DNA from: Gnetum montanum
Lineage: Eukaryota; Streptophyta; Gnetopsida; Gnetales; Gnetaceae
Assembly: GCA_015680685.1 (NCBI GenBank)
Contig: MNCI01007634.1
Coordinates: 559,632 to 623,631, forward strand
Direction: 5' to 3'
Length of the DNA: 64,000 bases
Shown here piece after piece: positions 33,249 to 45,014 of the stretch. The position numbers were made by a program, and so were the translations under genes. The notes under the pieces were generated by a model. The model saw nothing but the letters and a program-made list of their open reading frames with translations, had not been told where the DNA came from and ran no database searches. Position 1 is the first letter of the stretch; every line of letters starts with the position of its first letter.

Positions 33249-36200
33249 GTAAAGCTTGTTTTGAAGCTTACTATTTATCCTCATTGTGCCTCTAAAGTGT
33301 TCTTGACTTTGATTTCCTGAAAATTTTTAGGTGATAAAGAAAAGTTCTGAAAGAGATGACATAATCAATGAAAGATTGCACGGTGGACTTGTAGTATCAT
33401 TTTATGGAAAACAAATTTGGTTTGTTCATTCCAACCATTTTATGTAAATTATGTAGAATCCATTTCAATAATAAACTCCCTTACTAGATCTACAATTAAA
33501 ATTTTTTGAGGCTACTGCTAAATAATTTAACATATGGTTAAGGACTTAGACATGAAATAAAACATTAATTAAAGTTCCCAGTTTTGTGGTTGCAGTGTCT
33601 GTGTGGATGCAATAAAAGATGTTTCAAAGTTTAATGAAGTAAGGCATAATTACTTTAACTAATACATCTGGATGCATCCACCCTTATTTGATGAATCATC
33701 ATTCTTTGTTATAGCTCATATTGTTTTAAATTCAAAATCTCTATTTAGTCTTGAAAATCCTTAAATCATGTTCCAGGGCTATTGCGAAAAAATTAATAGG
33801 TCAACAAAGGGATTTCGGGAAGCTGTGAATGAGGTATCTACAATGTTTGAAAATATGCATATTCCGATTTATTGTTAGCCTAAAATGAAACAGAAAGATC
33901 TAGCATCATAGTGTTCATTGGCCAGAGGTGGGCTTTTGCATAGATTTGATGAAACATTCTACTTTGATCATTACGTTATGAAATCCCATGGTTTCGTTTT
34001 CAACTTTGTCTGCTACTTAACGGTAAAATTACTATTTCAGGCTTTAATTAATGGTAGCTTGAATGATTATGATAAGATTTGCAGCAGTATATGTCAGAGG
34101 CCCTCTTCATTGGCCGGAGAACAGTTGACTGGTTAGCATTTCCAAGATTTATTTCTACATGTTATTTTTCTGTGATGCTTTTCCTATTTGACATCATATT
34201 TTTATTGTTATGCTTTTAAGATTCAATGCTACTGTGATAGAATTTGTTTCTCAATTGTGATTTTAACGTTGAGGACTGAAACCTTTATTAGTAGTGCAAT
34301 GAACTGACCACTGACAAAGAATGTTGGAGATGTACATTGACTTTAATAACTTGGAAATTCTAGCAACAGACGTCCATAGTGACTAGATGGATACCTTCCT
34401 GACCTCTCATTCCTTAAGGATGAGATTCCATTTTGCTTCCATTCTTATTGACTTTATCGTTTGTTTTGCATTATGACCAGACCTGCAAGCAGTAGCTAAA
34501 GCTACCCGGTACCCTTGTCCAAGAATCAAAGCCATCCAATTTGAATACTTTGACATACTTTGAAATGCTTTGTTTGCTGGAGCTCCAAGCCTTTAAACAA
34601 CTTTTTATTGCACTCTACCATAGATGCTTCTATAGCCAATATTTGATGAAGTTGATAGCCCCAGGGGTCAGTGTCTAGTTCTTCAAGTCGGTGCCTTCCA
34701 GGCACAATGAGCTATGCCCTTTTCTAGGGAGGAAGAACTAACGCCTAAAATTGTGCTTTCTCTTTCCAAAAAAAAAAAAAGGTTGTCACCCAAAGCCTCA
34801 ATGCTCATCCCACCAAGCTGGGATCCCAGGAGGGTTGGTGGATGAGTAAAAGCTTAACCTCTTTCTAAGTGGCTGTACCCATGCTTGAACCCACGTCTAA
34901 TGAGTTAAAAAACAAGCACATTTCCATACTTTGAAATGATGGCCCCCTAAACCACCCAAAAAGATGCCCAAAAATGCAATGATAATTTTCTCTAACAATC
35001 AGCTAATTATTATGGCACAACACATAATAGAAAATACAGACTAACATTAGCAACAAATAAATTCAATGTAAGTGATTAGGCATAAACACAGGAAAATATA
35101 ATATGCAAAAAGCAGACCCAGAATTTGGCCTCAACAGTATGCCAATATGATGATTGGTATCTCCTAAAATTCAGTATGCATCCAGCGTGCCAAAACAAAT
35201 TTAATGTGAAATAAACATGGAATAGGCTTCTTAATTTCTTAGTAATAGCAATGAATAGAAATTTGCAACAGGAGGCTAAGGGTCCTGTTGTACAGTAGCA
35301 ACGTTGATGCATGCCTGCTCTAAGGTGTGGTTGCATAGAAGACAACAGGAGTGAGTTGTGCTTTGCCTGTGGTTTTTTGAGTGGTAGAAGAAGCAGGTTT
35401 AGGTCAATGGGGGATGCACAGCTAGTGGGAGGAGGAGGAATTGATTTCTACAGGAATACAAGGCATCGAGGACCTTGAGAACAGGGCATTGACCCCTACA
35501 CCTCTGTTGGTGGTGCAAGATAGGTACATGTTTTTCAGACTCTTAAGGAATGTTGCAATATTGTTGACAAGAAGCTAGTGTTTAGCTTGCTAGAGAAGTC
35601 TATCTCCTTTAGTGCTTGGCTGTGTTTGGGCTAGATTCATAATTGTGCTTCCTTCAGGTGGATTGGCATTGACCAATTTAACTTTTGGTCTTGCTGAATG
35701 GTATGGTACTTTTTCAACTTGAATCTGAAGTAGGTTAGAACAGTATCTTCACTAGAGGACCTTGGTTCTTTAGTTCCAGAGGACTACTGTTAGCCAAATG
35801 GAAGTTAGGACTACAACAGAATGCTTCCATTTTTGAGAGGGTTTCTGTGTGAATCAGGATCCCTATGTTTTCAATCAAATATTGGATTGGGAGTTTGCGT
35901 GTAACATGGGAACTGTGGGGAACTTACCTTCTTGGACAAAATTATGGCTTAGTGGACCAACCTGGTCATTAAGCATTTCTATGTGTGGATACAACTTAAG
36001 GATACTGATTAGATAAAAGAGATATAACTGGATAGCAGGTGGGGTATAGACTTCCTGACAGTGGAGCATGAGAACATCCCTACCCCTTATGGTACTTGTG
36101 GTAACAATAACCCATATCAGCCTTATTTGTTCTAAGATAGTGGTTTTCTACAATCACTATGGGAAGGTCAGTAAAAAATTTGGGGATAAATACTTCCACC

Positions 36201-39200
36201 TCAAAAGGCATAGAAAGGTAGAAAGGTTGCACATTCTGTTGAAAAGCTAGTTATGAAGTGCAGGAATGTTGAACAAAGAGAGCTTGAACAGAGCTAAACT
36301 TGAGAAAGCCAAGGACATCAACTAAAAGTCTCAAGGACCAGGTAGGGAAATGCTTTCAAGGAGCTGGTGGAGATAGAAGTTAAAGGTACTGAACCAAACC
36401 AAAATGCCACAGTTGACAATAGCCCACCTACACAGACACAGGACGCTATGAAAGAGTATTAAACTAAACTGCAAGTTTAGGAGTCACAGACATAAATGCA
36501 AAATTTATTATTATTATTATATTGGAGAGGTGGGCGATACTTGAGCTATACAATGTTGAAGCATTAAAAAGGTGGTAGACCCACTAACAAATGGGCAGGG
36601 ATAAGGAGTCCTTAGAGCATTGAAACAGGAATGCAAAAGATCCTGAAGCATTTCGTGAGATCAAAGTGAAGTCTATCCAAACAATGGAAGTACTATCATG
36701 GGATTGCAAGGGGTAGGAACCTCCTACAAAAGAAGCACCCTGAATGCCGTAGCCAAAGATTAGGGATTTAGTACGATTTTCCTTCAGGACATTAGCTTGG
36801 AGCATAATAAGTTTCACTTTCTATAAATGGCAAGGTTGGTTTTGTTATGCTGTTCTAACAATAGGAAGAGCTGGTGGTCTCACTATAAGTAGTAGTTCCC
36901 CAATTTCATGCCATGGGAGAAGGCTGCTATTCATTCTGGGTGCTAGAAAGGTTATTAAACCAAAGATGAACAAGGTTGGTTTTGTTATGCTGTTCTAACA
37001 ACAGGAAGAGCTGGTGGTCTCACTATAATTAGTAGTTCCCCAATTTCATGCCATGGGAGAAGGCTGCTATTCATTCTGGGTGCTAGAAAAGTTATTAAAC
37101 CAAAGATGAATGACTACTTAGCCTGGTTACCGATGATGAAGCTTGGGAGGTGGCTGGTAATTTCTTTGATGAAGACAAATAATACCCCTGGCCCAGATGA
37201 CTGGCCAGTTGAATTCTTAAGTACACTTTCTAGGGGATTGCCCCAACCTTACAGATGTTATTTCTTGGATGATATGAAGGGAAAAATTTAAGGAAGAAAA
37301 TTGAGTGTACCAAAATAGTTTTGGTGCCCAGAATGTTGGAACGTTTCTTTTAGAAGGTGATAAACCCATTGGGATTTTGCAATGTGCTACTCCAAATTAT
37401 CTTGAAGAACCTAGCCCCTGTCGCCCCTAAATTGGGCTCTTTGAACCAAGCTGGTTTTGTTCGAAATAGGTATTTTCACGACGATATTATGCTTCATTGA
37501 TTGTTTTACATTAATGAATGAAGTTGGTACCAGATCATACTTGCTAATTCAAAAGAGCTAGAAACGTTTTACTTTAAACTCCACTATATAATAATTATTT
37601 TTACTATTCTTGATGTTCTATATGTTCTAGATAGGGGGAATTGTTATAAGTTAGTCCTGGAAGACATGGACTTTACTTCTTAACGTTAGAATGCCCTAGG
37701 GCTTAGAGTTAGTTTAATTTAAAATGTTATACTACACTGCTGTCAAGCTGTGACCAACTACATCGAGCACGCTTCTTTTCCTTTTCTTCATAAGTTTATT
37801 TTAACAACTACAATAATCAAATGCTAATGTACCCCTAATTTGCACCATAGGAATTGTCTATGCCCACTATCCACTATCTTTGTTGTTGTGTCCCATTCAT
37901 ATTTGAATCCTACTGCTTGGAGTGTCTTTCAAGGAGAGGGATTATAACAAGTTCACTTAAAAAGGGAAAACAAATACCAAAGGAAATGCAGAGTGCATCT
38001 TCATTCAAAGGGTTTGCCGGATTGGTGAAGTTCATTTGTTGTAAGATGCAGAGTGCATTCAAGCATTATAGCAGACATGAACTTCAAGTGTAAGATGCAG
38101 AGTGTAAGATGAACTTCAAGCATTATAGCAGACATCAACTTCAAGTGTAAGATGCAGAGTGCATCTTCATTCAAAGGGTTTGCCGGATTGGTTTCGGAAA
38201 AAAAACCCCATTTTTCTCCTAAAATGTATAATGTGTATCATGGCTGCAAACACGCTGGTGTAGCTTTTTTGGCTGGGGTATAATGTCTGTCCTCTTATGC
38301 TCTCACATGTCCTCTCCTGTTTAATTTACGTGGTTCCTTTGGGTTAATTCATAAATAATGTTGGACATAGTTTCTTATAAAATTCACGTGAATGGATTGT
38401 GGTCAATGTTAAGGATTGTGTTGTTTCGCAACCTCAACATGCCGTGTCATGTTAAGAAGATGGATAATAGTAAGATGCTTTACATGATTAACGATACAGT
38501 AGTTATGTTACAAAGAGATGTGTTACACCATTACAAGAGATAAGAGAGCTCTTGGAATGCTTATAGGTATATACACATACACTGCATCTATGACGTTACT
38601 TGTGGTTGCAGATAAATATGTCGAGGGATAAAGTTTTACAGTTTTACTGTTTCTGAATCTCAATATTATGTGACGAGTGAATCTCAGTTATGTTCACGTT
38701 ATTATACTACTAATGGTGACTGCGGTTGTTATCTTAATGAACCGGTGATGTGACATTCTTTTGATGTTCATAGACATAATTTTATGTTTCAATATTTTTA
38801 TACTACTTATATTTCATGTGAACGGTGGAATCTGTGTTATGAACTTTATGGTTTGGTTTATATCCAAGTTTTGTTATTTAATCCTCGTACAACTAAGTTT
38901 ATTTTGGTACTGTTATTGAAAATACTAATCAATGGTTAATGTACTGGTCTAGGTGGTTTGTTGCATTACCTGACATTTTTCATATAGAAAAGCAATGCAG
39001 ATCAATAAATGTAGCTTCATTTGTTGTGGGTGGATACTTTTGTTTCCATGTTTTTCATTTTAACTGGAGGCATTTGACAATCCATGTTTGTGATTTAGGC
39101 AATACTAAGAAGGCAGACGATGGTGGTGGTGGTGGTGGTGGCGGCAGAGAGAATGGTGAAGATGTTGAACATGGAAGGGGTAAAAGAAAACGTAAGCCCA

Positions 39201-39468
39201 AGCTTCATTTTGATGTAAGCATCTTCATCTTTCCTGTGTTTTCATTAAACCTTAAACACTCCCTGAATCGCTTCTAAAATTTCCATCATCATTTTTTATT
39301 ATGCAGGAGAAGGAGGAAGAGGAGTTAGTTTCATTTTCAACTAAATCATTTCGGCGGAGAACACGTCGGCTAAAAATCATGCGCTCTCTTGGTCTGGCTG
39401 CACCCTCGGGTTCTCCTTTTGCTCTCAACCGTCCGTCGTATAATATAATAACACAACGTGCTGTCTAA
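33018..39468 (+). CDS. PWWP-domain protein gene, seven exons (5' end uncertain)
   Basis: Seven exons join in phase to 813 bases including the stop (270 residues): 33018-33248, 33331-33443, 33596-33638, 33777-33833, 34041-34131, 39099-39214 and 39307-39468. All introns have GT...AG ends. The PWWP domain begins with GELVWARTNECSWWPAKV (SWWP for PWWP), then LVVSFYGKQIWFVHSNHF, and closes with the helical part FNEGYCEKINRSTKGFREAV, matching plant PWWP domains, which bind methylated histone tails and DNA in the nucleus. The C-terminus is basic (GKRKRKPK; FRRRTRRLKIMRSLG). An ATG at 33000 could start it; otherwise more exons lie upstream. Target and complex are unknown. Confidence 0.75.
33331..33443 (+). 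CDS. PWWP gene exon: barrel strands
   Basis: Acceptor AAATTTTTAG, donor TTTTAT|GTAAAT. It continues the barrel (VIKKSSERDDII, then LVVSFYGKQIWFV). It ends two bases into a codon, which the next exon completes. Confidence 0.75.
33596..33638 (+). CDS. PWWP gene small exon
   Basis: 43 bases between GTGGTTGCAG and GTAAGG. It completes the split codon and adds VCVDAIKDVSKFNE, then exits at phase 0. Confidence 0.7.
33777..33833 (+). CDS. PWWP gene exon: C-terminal helix of domain
   Basis: Acceptor CATGTTCCAG, donor AATGAG|GTATCT. It encodes GYCEKINRSTKGFREAVNE, the helix-and-basic segment typical of the end of plant PWWP domains. Confidence 0.75.
34041..34131 (+). CDS. PWWP gene exon after the domain
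   Basis: Acceptor TACTATTTCAG, donor TTGACTG|GTTAGC, exit phase 1. It encodes ALINGSLNDYDKICSSICQR and a short tail. A 4.97-kb intron follows. Confidence 0.65.
34782..34920 (-). repeat. Possible SINE-like repeat with hairpin
   Basis: On the minus strand GGGTTCAAGCATGGGTAC resembles a B-box region, followed by a hairpin and ending in a T run (complement of the A tract at 34768-34780). Arms CTCATCCCACCAA and TTGGTGGATGAG flank the perfect palindrome CTGGGATCCCAG. No A box is clear, so identity is tentative. Confidence 0.3.
35340..37520 (+). mobile_element. L1-like LINE in the PWWP intron
   Basis: Decayed ORF1 (about 35340-36480; short traces such as VEHENIPTPYG near 36070), then an endonuclease start (MEVLSWDCKG near 36683; FLQD-like FRTLAWS near 36780), then RT pieces: MKTNNTPGPDDWPVEF (37160-37210) and PIGFCNVLLQIILKNL with LNQAGFVRNRYFHDDIML (37365-37500). 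The order and motifs are those of plant L1. Stops and shifts are numerous. It lies in the same direction as the host gene, in its longest intron. Confidence 0.7.
36831..37110 (+). repeat. Exact-length 140-base tandem duplication
   Basis: Two head-to-tail units, 36831-36970 and 36971-37110, differ at only three positions that I can see. They lie in the endonuclease part of the LINE. The low divergence compared with the heavily decayed LINE shows the duplication is much younger than the insertion. Confidence 0.9.
37985..38195 (+). repeat. Local interleaved direct repeats
   Basis: A 41-base word beginning ATGCAGAGTGCATCTTC occurs at 37986 and 38152. A second word of about 46 bases (TTCAAGCATTATAGCAGACA...) occurs at about 38058 and 38115. 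The repeats interleave around AAGATGCAGAGT, consistent with successive slippage duplications. Confidence 0.8.
39099..39214 (+). CDS. PWWP gene exon with poly-Gly and basic tail
   Basis: Acceptor GTGATTTAG, donor TTTTGAT|GTAAGC. It encodes NTKKADD, eight glycines from a GGT/GGC microsatellite, an acidic patch and GKRKRKPKLHFD, a likely nuclear localisation signal. The glycine run could vary in length between individuals. Confidence 0.7.
39307..39468 (+). CDS. PWWP gene terminal exon
   Basis: Acceptor ATTATGCAG; open to TAA at 39466-39468. It encodes an acidic start (EKEEEELVSF), a strongly basic segment (KSFRRRTRRLKIMRSLG) and ends NIITQRAV. GC-richer codons than the surrounding DNA support selection on it. 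Confidence 0.7.
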   Translation, partial: EKEEEELVSFSTKSFRRRTRRLKIMRSLGLAAPSGSPFALNRPSYNIITQRAV

Positions 39469-40425
39469 CATATCATAGCCAATGTCAACTTTATTTACGC
39501 CTCCTTCCCCTACATTAGATTATAATCATTATCTTGCCGAGCCAATAGCCAAGTATTCGTCCTTGGAGTAATCTATGCATTCAAATTTGTGCGCTATAAT
39601 TTTAGATATTCCCTCGTTGAAAATTCATCATTCGATTTAGTTTTTGGATTTTCCGAATATAATTGATGGAGATGATGCTGAGTTGCGCATCTGCTCTAAT
39701 TTTCCATTCTCTTCGCGGAGAGACCCCTCTTGTACACAAGCCCTTATTATTCATAATTTATTTTTGCTGTGAGGTGTGAGATGGTGCATGCATGAAATAG
39801 ATCCTAGATATGATCCATGAGAAATCATGTCCACACATTAAACAATAAATATCAAAATCTTTGAGGGTTGATTTTCCTTCGAAAGTTGCTTTCTTCTATT
39901 TTGCACAAGAATCTATTAATAAAATAAGATTTTAGTACAATGGGGTTTTAACAATCATAGACATAGATCTATATATTTTTTCATTTTGTGCATGACATTG
40001 TGCAAATATTTTGAAAAGAAAGTTAGATGTGTACTTATACATAAATTCATTATTTCAATTACGTTTTCTACAAGTAACTTATTGCTAAATAATTTTTCCA
40101 TAGCAAATTAAATGTAATGTATATGAATTGTTTAAAGGTTAAAAAAGAGTAACGGGAATGGATAAAATTATTCAAAGAATTTTGAACAAATATAGAAACT
40201 TGATGCTTTAATCTTTATGTTTTTTTCCCTTTATTTGAACCATTAAAAATTTGACAGTTACTCTCTCATCTAGATATAAATACCAAAAATGCCAATTTAG
40301 TCCATATTTATGAATTAAAATCATAGAATAGCAAACATGTGCACCAATAATGGAAAATAACAATAAAAGATAAGATGCTACTTATATTTAGGCAATTGAT
40401 AAGTGACTTTAGTTTTGCAAGCTGT
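39469..40425. other. Downstream region of PWWP gene, no gene seen
   Basis: 3' flank. AT-rich with no recognisable element; the first few hundred bases presumably hold the 3' untranslated region. Confidence 0.4.
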
Positions 40426-41227
40426 GTGATTTGTTGATTAAGGCATGTAGCTTGCATTCTCAATAGGTGACATGTTGAAAGATACTTGAAACTAAACTAG
40501 TCGAGTACTTTAGAAGGTTTGATTGTAATTAAAATAGTTTTAATGTCATATTATGTAGTACGGAAAGAAGGTTATACCAAATCATATCTTTTGTTCTTTA
40601 AGATGTTCATTTTAGTTTTCTTGGTGAGGGATCATTGTTATATTGAGATACATTTATTGAGGTGATTATGGTTTTTATTTTGATAATTGAAGATGTTTAT
40701 TGAGAGGGTTTCAATGTTGTGAAGCATAATTGATAAAATAGTGACTTTTCAATAGTAATTATTATCAAATCATCAAGGTATGAAACAAGAAGAAAAATGC
40801 ATTACAAGTACAACCATAGGTTTCTGCAACAATTTTAGAGAAAGTCAAGAAGATCAAGATTATCATATCAATTTTTTTACTTAAAAACCTTAGAGATGAT
40901 AGATAAAACAAACTTGGTAAAAAGGTTCATCTAATGGGATTATGCATTCTTACAAGAAAATATTAATCATTAATGATTTCTTTTTATCAAAATTGAGGAA
41001 GAAATTTGGCATGCTAAGAACAAATATGAGACTTTATTATTTGGATATTATTTATATTAGGCTTCATGATATGAAGTGAGTAACATGGTTAAAAGCTAGA
41101 ACTCTCCCATTATTATTTAAAAAAAATCAAATAATCTTTAAAATTTTTTATGCTCTCATGTGTCTAAATTAATAGGATTATGCTCTCATGAGATGTTAGT
41201 TTACCGGTAAAATTTTTTATAGGTGCT

Positions 41228-41390
41228 CATGAAGTGTTAGCTTAGTCGTAAGAGTCTTGGCTTGGTTATTACAGGTCACAAGTTCAATTCTAGTGGGTAA
41301 CAGTGAGTTGTAAATTTAAAAGAATTTTATAAAAGGAATTTTGAAATTGGTCTGATAGATCTAAGGGGTCTTATTTGAAGTAAGTAAAAA
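41228..41390 (+). repeat. tRNA-derived SINE, copy 2
   Basis: Same family as 14974-15145: A box TAGCTTAGTCG, B box AGTTCAATTCTAG, then GGAATTTTGAAATTGG and GATAGATCTAAGGGGTC. More decayed in its promoter than copy 1. A type-2 SINE head sits about 800 bases upstream (40432). Confidence 0.6.
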
Positions 41391-41734
41391 TTTTAGTTTC
41401 AATTTCACTTTTAGGATTATAATTGATTTGATAATTTCAAATCCTTTTCACTTTTGATATTTTATCTTTAAAAATCCAATATTCAACAAGAAGATTTGAG
41501 TCACAAAAGTATTTGGAAATGTATATAGGTTTAATTTTTTGGCTGGGATTTTAACTTTTGGGATCAACAAGTTTTCAAGAGAAGCATGGAATCTTTTGGA
41601 ATGATAGATTTACATGTTATTATGCCTCTTGATATATGCAAGGGTTTGCATTTTAACATAACAATAGAAACCCTTCTCAAGAATTGCAGAAGTTAGCCAA
41701 GGAAGATGTATGGAAGATTTAGGTTCAAATTTGT

Positions 41735-42281
41735 AACACCTCGATGTTTTGAACCTAGGATTTTAGGTTTGTATTTATTTTCTTATGCTAAAGTAAATTA
41801 GCATAAGGGTATATCTTGTTATAATATGGTTTATATTATGTTGTATCCTGCTAGTGTATTATAAGATCTTTCTTATGCTTATATTTATGGTTATGCATCT
41901 TGAAATTTGAACCCTTGACTCATTTATATGTATTTTTTATGCACTAGTATTTCAATTATAATTGGTATCTCATAATATATTACTTATAAGCTTGTGCATG
42001 ATACTTGGAACGCTTAGTAAGCTTACATGTTTTATTATGTCTTAATTTTATGCTTCTTAAGGTTTGGCTGTTGGAATTTGCTCTTATCACATATTTGAAA
42101 ATATTATTATTCTCCATTTCTTTGGAAGATGTATTTGCTAATGCTTGGTGCCTCTAATAGAGGAACAAGTTGGAAGGATGGTGGTGGTCCATTGTTGGTC
42201 TTTTATTTATGTTTTATTTATATTTTCATATTTTATTTTATTCTAAAATGTATATAATAAAGTAAAAATATGGGGTGTCAG
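41735..42281 (+). repeat. Possible solo LTR
   Basis: Starts TGTAACACCTCG and ends GGGGTGTCA, the TGTAACACC...GGTGT(T/C)A ends common to several plant gypsy LTRs. About 547 bases. I see no target duplication, so this rests on the termini alone. Confidence 0.35.
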
Positions 42282-42392
42282 ACTTAAAGAATATGTATAT
42301 TAAACATAAAATCTAGAGTACAAAAGTAGATGAGTATTGCAAAGAGGAGAAACTCTAAATAAACAAAAAGAAAAGGCATAACTATTTTGGAG

Positions 42393-43665
42393 ATGTCTTT
42401 TTAGGTTTTCATCCTTACAACCAATCTTGAAAAACCTTCCCTTTAGGGTAGGAAATTAGACATTCTATGAAAAGATTAACATTGGATGGAGGGGGAGGAA
42501 GCTCCCACCCTGTTAATAGAATCAACATTATCAAAAGATATTATCTCCATATCTTGACCAATAGCTGCAAATGAATTATTAATAGTTAAAATATCTTGAA
42601 CATGTTTATTCTAAAGATTTGGCATGTAATTTCCAATAGATAGACTTCATCGATGTTTTTTATTACAAAGAACCAGTTGAAAACCATCTGAATCTAAAAT
42701 AAAATTCTCTGAAACTCGAGGAACATATATTTGTTTCCCCTTACTCATTGAAGAATTTTTTGAAATTGATTTTATTGGAACTTTTTTTAAAATACATTCT
42801 ATTGAACAATAGTAATAAAAAGGGGTGGGCTAATTTTTGAAATTTCAGTAGAAGAAATATCCTAGGATTTGTAGCATTTGTAGGAAAAACCTTAGCAGAA
42901 TCTATAACATTTACAGAAGAAACCTCAATAGCATTTAGAGTATTTTATTACTGACGTGCTTGCATTGTCTTTTTTCGCAACATAAAAGGACATGAATCAA
43001 CATGTGATCCTCTTGATGTCAATAGTAACATGACTTTGGAAGATTATAATAAACAACATTCTACGTATAATCAATTTTGCCAGACAAAAATTTGTTGCTT
43101 AAGTGAATCAAGATCCACTTTAATCATATACTGAATTCTTGCTAAAACTACTAGTTACAGTGATGGTTTTAGAATGCTTGATTGGCCTAATAAGAGAGAC
43201 AATATCCCTTTCAACTTTTTTGAAAATTAATGGAAGTTTCAACAATTCAACAAAACAAGGAACCTTTGAAAATTAGAAGATGTTGGATTAAAAGAAGAAG
43301 TCCACTTTAGAATAATCAATAAAGCATGACAATGATTAAAAATATCGATATCAAGGGCCTTAAAAACTATTGTTGAATCAACAAATTCTACCAATAAAAA
43401 TAAGTTTGACAAATAGCAAGTGTGGACAACATCCAAACCTTAATCTTTCCAAACCAAATTCAAATAAATAACTTAAGGTAAATAAAAAAATTAAGGAACG
43501 AGGTAAATAACCAAAAATTTGCATGAAAACATACCCTCTAGAAATTTCTTGAGTAATAGATTCATATAAATCATGAAATAATACATAGAAAGGCAAAGAA
43601 GCAGTGGTTCTGCTTGAAGGATCACTTACTGAATCTAGCGGCATTGCACGTAATATTAATGTCAA
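42393..43665 (-). pseudogene. Decayed LINE ORF1-like sequence
   Basis: Minus strand, in order: an open 95-codon start (43665-43378), a stretch reading LARIQYMIKVDLDSLKQQIF near 43110 that resembles the end of the DUF4283-type ORF1 domain, a zinc-knuckle trace (CYY-stop-HQEDH near 43030) and LKGRFFKIGCKDENLKRHL near 42410. The last motif recurs at 14091-14165. Plant L1 ORF1 proteins have this DUF4283 plus zinc-knuckle layout. Many stops. Confidence 0.4.
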
Positions 43666-43689
43666 ACCATTTGCTACCTCATATCAATG

Positions 43690-44062
43690 AATAAAGTAAG
43701 AATATGGTTAAAAATACATGTTAACTAAATATTTGGGGTTTGTTCTAGGTATTCTTTTATTTTATCTTAAAACTCATTCTCGGACATGTGACCCATCATG
43801 ATACTCTCTTGGTAACTTTGATCCATTGATTGATCATTGAACCCTTTTTGTGGATACATGTTACCCAACTTGTAGAAAATAAATTATTATGAATTGCCTA
43901 AACCCCACCTTGTATGGCTATAAATACTTAGTAGTGCTAGCTCTCTTGGCATCAATGGTACTTGTGCTTCCTTCCATTCTTGTGCTCATGGATGCGCTTA
44001 GTGGATCTCTTGACAATTTTTAGATCTAAAACTATTATTATTTTCCAAAACTTGGATCTTAG
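43690..44062 (+). repeat. Possible LTR fragment left of gypsy B
   Basis: A TATA box (GGCTATAAATACTTAG near 43917) followed by pyrimidine-rich leader DNA, cut by the insertion of B at 44063. It may be an LTR of another element. No partner is seen. Confidence 0.3.
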
Positions 44063-44870
44063 TGATGAACTGCGATATCGCGTATGCGATATCGCATACA
44101 CCACGCGATATCGCATACGCAATATCGCGTCTTGCCTCATCTTCTATAAATAAGAAGCGGCACCCTTGGTTCCAAGACAGTTAGATTTAGACCCTTAGCC
44201 AGACTCTTATAGTTTTGTCATTCCAGAGTTAGAATTATTTCTGTGTGCCCGCAGTAGGAGTCATAGAGTGAACGGATCTTTATTCGAGCAATTTGTACCT
44301 GAGCACAATTTTGTGTATGACAATAAAGACGAACTTTATGACAAACCTTGCAGCATACAAATTAAGCTAATTAGTAATTAATGATTTTTTAACGCTTTCC
44401 TAGTTAATTAATATTTCTCTCAACCTTCAACCCCCTTAGTTAAATACACTCAGTACGACCGCTTCAAGTATGCATGTAGCGCTTGGTAACCCAGTAACGA
44501 TTAGCATTTGGTAATCCTAGAAGCATTGCACTGGTTCAGGATGTGTATGGCAAGTGGGAACGAATACTGGTGTTAGGAACATTTAGAACTTAATTAATGA
44601 ATAGTTAATGTAAGTTAGACACTTATTTCTCTCTCCCTCTCCTTTATTAGCAGAAGACATAAAAAATACAAAAGCTATAAAAATCATATACCTTAAGCAT
44701 ACTTAACAATACAACCATGACCATACAAGTAAGTTTGGGAAGACAACGATTGATTAACCTTGAGTGTTCCATTAAGGTGCATAAGCACTTGGTCCTTGGA
44801 GTTCGACCGGATCGTGTGTGAAACGCTTGTATTTGTATGGTTGAGTGTAGGGGTACCTCGCCACTCATCA
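44063..44870 (+). repeat. 5' LTR of gypsy B
   Basis: 808 bases, TGATGAACTG to CCACTCATCA, with the palindrome cluster at 44071-44130, a TATA box near 44144 and AATAAA at 44322-44327. The five bases before it are CTTAG; the matching right-hand duplication is not in the window because the array continues into B'. Confidence 0.9.
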
Positions 44871-44890
44871 TTGTCACCGTTGCCAGGGAC
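44871..44890 (+). other. Primer-binding site of gypsy B
   Basis: TTGTCACCGTTGCCAGGGAC, a tRNA-Asp-type site matching those of A and B'. Confidence 0.75.
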
Positions 44891-45014
44891 TTAGTTGTTT
44901 GTGTGCTGCGTAGAACATAGGAAATCCTTCATATCGTTGGAATGTTAGAACGAACCCTTAGGATTAATCAAAGAAAGATGAGACAATAGTACATTGCACA
45001 CCGAACAAGACAAG

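Larger units (their letters stand above)
34132..39098 (+). other. Long intron of the PWWP gene
   Basis: Starts GTTAGC and ends TGTGATTTAG. It holds a poly(A) tract (34768-34780), a strong hairpin (34804-34846), an L1-like LINE (about 35340-37520) with an internal 140-base duplication, and a cluster of local repeats (37985-38195). Apart from these, nothing is recognised. Confidence 0.6.

Noticed and set aside
39718-39780. Second gene start downstream of the PWWP gene
   Set aside because: Only short frames and no promoter or domain evidence.
43952-44153. Short frames on both strands over the start of LTR B
   Set aside because: Created by the palindromic units, which read similarly on both strands.
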